From SB15 sp964557285 (GTDB taxonomy: Bacteria > Chloroflexota > Anaerolineae > Aggregatilineales > J027), in NCBI GenBank assembly GCA_964557285.1, contig CAZKZS010000031.1, positions 1-23,835 on the forward strand: 23,835 nt of DNA, written 5' to 3'. Both the position numbers and the translations under genes were made by a program. The notes under the pieces are model-generated. The model did no database searches. It was not told the DNA's origin and saw nothing but the letters and a program-made list of their open reading frames with translations. Positions 22,698 to 23,835 of this stretch are shown here, in pieces (the stretch's first letter is position 1; each line of letters begins with the position of its first letter).

Positions 22698-22734
22698 GAG
22701 GGCGGATCACACTGCGCTTAAGACCGCGCCCCCC
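22698..22734. repeat. REP-like palindrome downstream of the sugar locus
   Basis: GAGGGCGG (22698-22705) faces CCGCGCCCCCC (22724-22734) with an imperfect GC-rich stem. It is immediately after the GH31 stop and could act as a transcript-end structure, but lacks a T run. Confidence 0.4.
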
Positions 22735-22740
22735 ATTGTA

Positions 22741-22781
22741 AGGGCAGGTTTGAAGGTTGCGGAGCAATCGTGACCTGCCCT
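22741..22781. repeat. Two-tier intergenic palindrome (REP-like)
   Basis: AGGGCAGGT (22741-22749) and ACCTGCCCT (22773-22781) are perfect inverted arms. Inside, GGTTGC-GGA-GCAATC forms a second short hairpin with one G-T pair. The outer ends (GTA before, AC after) again match the GTAGGGGC/GCCCCTAC class. It lies between convergent GH31 and YggT genes and may serve as a bidirectional transcript end. Confidence 0.65.
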
Positions 22782-22800
22782 ACTTACTGCATCTTCCGGT

Positions 22801-23226
22801 TTAGTCCACCTGTTCATAGGTTGTGACCACACGTTCATTCGGGCGGTAAAAAATCACCCACAGCAGGCGAACAATCACCCATGCGGCCAGCGCATAAACG
22901 AACATCGCAATCAGCGAAGAAATTTCCAGCACCATATTCCCTGACGCCGGAGAAGTAATTAGACCGGAAAACGGCCACAAAAAGACATTGGTCACACTGT
23001 ACACAAAACTGGCAAAAGTATTGTTCGGGTTCGCCCCAATCAGCTTTAGTAGGATTCGCAGGCCAATCAGGGTTTCCAGCACTCCAAAGAGCAGCCAGAT
23101 AATACGGTTGACTTTGGCAACCGCAAGACGCTGCTGCGCTCCAATGTTCCGAATAATCTGCTTGCGGCGGGCAGTATGGTCGGCGTTGCTGATAATTACT
23201 TTTTCTTCACGGTCTATCGTAGCCAT
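22801..23226 (-). CDS. YggT-family integral membrane protein
   Basis: A 141-residue protein with a charged cytoplasmic N-terminus (1-40) and three hydrophobic helices at about 41-64, 74-92 and 100-127. The first helix contains LLFGVLETLIGLRILLKLIGANPNN, here spanning 45-69, the YggT (PF02325) signature of a helix ending in a GLR...LLxGANP-type turn. A second conserved element, VFLWPFSGLI, is at 81-90. YggT proteins are small membrane proteins tied to cell division or osmotic tolerance in other groups; the function here is unknown. AGGAGG lies seven bases upstream of the start. Monocistronic. Confidence 0.85.
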   Translation of the reverse strand: MATIDREEKVIISNADHTARRKQIIRNIGAQQRLAVAKVNRIIWLLFGVLETLIGLRILLKLIGANPNNTFASFVYSVTNVFLWPFSGLITSPASGNMVLEISSLIAMFVYALAAWVIVRLLWVIFYRPNERVVTTYEQVD

Positions 23227-23344
23227 TGTTCAATACCTCCTATCCTCAACAGCCTACAAAGGTTGTATAAGACCTAGATAGGTGCTGGATGAAAAGAAAT
23301 TAATAACCCCGTTAGATTTCTTATAGAAGATTTAACAAATTCTA

Positions 23345-23373
23345 TTGCTTTTTATATTAGACTGTGCTACCCT
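23345..23373 (+). promoter_or_regulatory. Promoter of the metal-binding ABC protein
   Basis: TTGCTT (23345-23350), 17-base spacer, and TACCCT (23368-23373) preceded by TGC as an extended -10. Transcription would start near 23380, inside the palindromic box at 23378-23393. Confidence 0.45.
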
Positions 23374-23377
23374 CAAT

Positions 23378-23393
23378 TTTAGTCTAACCTAAA
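23378..23393. promoter_or_regulatory. DtxR/MntR-like operator
   Basis: TTTAGTCTAACCTAAA (on the minus strand TTTAGGTTAGACTAAA) resembles the DtxR/IdeR/MntR box TTAGGTTAGNCTAACCTAA: TTTAG and CTAAA arms around six bases. It overlaps the predicted transcription start, and a partial repeat TTAGACT lies at 23357-23363. It would give metal-dependent repression of the uptake gene that follows. Confidence 0.6.
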
Positions 23394-23410
23394 TTCTGGA
23401 GCTTTATAAG

Positions 23411-23835
23411 ATGAAAATACTCACGCTTGCGTGTTTATTACTGTTTTTGTGTTTGCCAGGGGGGGTTGCTACCGGACAAACCCCTTTAAATGTGGTTGCT
23501 ACCACGACACAGGCCGCCGACCTGGTAAAAATTGTGGGCGGGGAGAGGGTCAATGTTACCGGACTCATGGGCGGCGGGGTTGACCCCCATCTCTATCAGT
23601 TTACTGAATCGGATGTCGCGGCCATGTCCGGTGCTGATGTCGTGATTTACAGTGGAGTGCATCTGGAAGGGCGCATTAGTGAAGTGCTGGGAGAAGTCGA
23701 ACGCCGCGCCCCGGTTTATGCGCTGGCGACTCCCGTTGAGGAACAGGGATATTTACTGGTGAGCCAGGGCAAGACGGATGTCCCCGACCCGCATTTCTGG
23801 TTTGACCCGCGCAACTGGCAGCTCGCCACCGAAGG
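23411..23835 (+). CDS. Metal ABC transporter substrate-binding protein, ZnuA/TroA/MntC family (partial, runs off the right edge)
   Basis: The first 141 codons of a cluster A-I metal-binding protein for Zn, Mn or Fe uptake. Residues 1-22 form a signal peptide (KILTLACLLLFLCLPGG) that lacks an obvious lipobox. The mature part begins NVVATTTQAADLVKIVGG, and the metal ligands H60 (GGGVDPHLYQFTESD) and H128 (DPHFWFDP) are in place; the third and fourth ligands would lie beyond the window. The start is not supported by a strong ribosome site (GGAGC about seven bases upstream). The DtxR/MntR-type box points to manganese or iron rather than zinc, but the metal cannot be read from this part. Confidence 0.92.
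   Translation, partial: MKILTLACLLLFLCLPGGVATGQTPLNVVATTTQAADLVKIVGGERVNVTGLMGGGVDPHLYQFTESDVAAMSGADVVIYSGVHLEGRISEVLGEVERRAPVYALATPVEEQGYLLVSQGKTDVPDPHFWFDPRNWQLATE

Overview
The window looks like an ordinary chromosomal segment of a bacterium from the Chloroflexota, probably the Anaerolineae. This is an inference from gene style: a LysM protein with Thr/Pro-rich linkers, a short EF-Ts, sugar permeases with large extra domains, GH42/GH31 sugar loci, and dispersed GGGGC/GCCCC palindromes between genes. No rRNA or tRNA gene, CRISPR array, phage gene or transposase was seen.

Layout. 24-1469 (-) is a secreted three-LysM protein. 1572-2179 (-) holds a single-domain response regulator coupled to a small unknown ORF. 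Divergent to it, 2325-3113 (+) encodes the most unusual protein here: an N-terminal RRM-like domain, a domain that closely resembles the RNA-binding domain of the eukaryotic snRNA export adaptor PHAX, and a C-terminal coiled coil. 3328-6645 (+) is a tight four-gene operon (CNNM/CorC-like CBS protein, cytidine deaminase, RecO, class IV aminotransferase) in which every junction is a 4-bp ATGA overlap. It converges with gatB (-), the two stop codons overlapping. A methyltransferase and a class I aminotransferase (8156-10260, -) form a pair divergent from the translation block rpsB-tsf-pyrH (10494-12810, +). That block has a clear promoter, a terminator between tsf and pyrH and another after pyrH. 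A DoxX-like membrane protein follows.

13629-22685 (+) is a self-contained galactoside-type utilisation locus: LacI-family regulator with an 18-22 bp perfect palindromic operator in its own leader, extracytoplasmic sugar-binding protein, two unusually enlarged ABC permeases, GH42 beta-galactosidase and a GH31 glycosidase. No ABC ATPase is encoded, so a shared MsmK/UgpC-type ATPase elsewhere is expected. The logic would be that an oligosaccharide is bound outside, imported, and cut in the cytoplasm from both alpha- and beta-linked ends, under LacI-type control.

The right end carries REP-like palindromes, a YggT-family membrane protein (-) and the first 141 codons of a Mn/Zn/Fe-type metal-binding lipoprotein-like ABC component. 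Its promoter overlaps a 16-bp palindrome resembling a DtxR/MntR-family box. Best candidate for something undescribed: the RRM-PHAX protein at 2325-3113.
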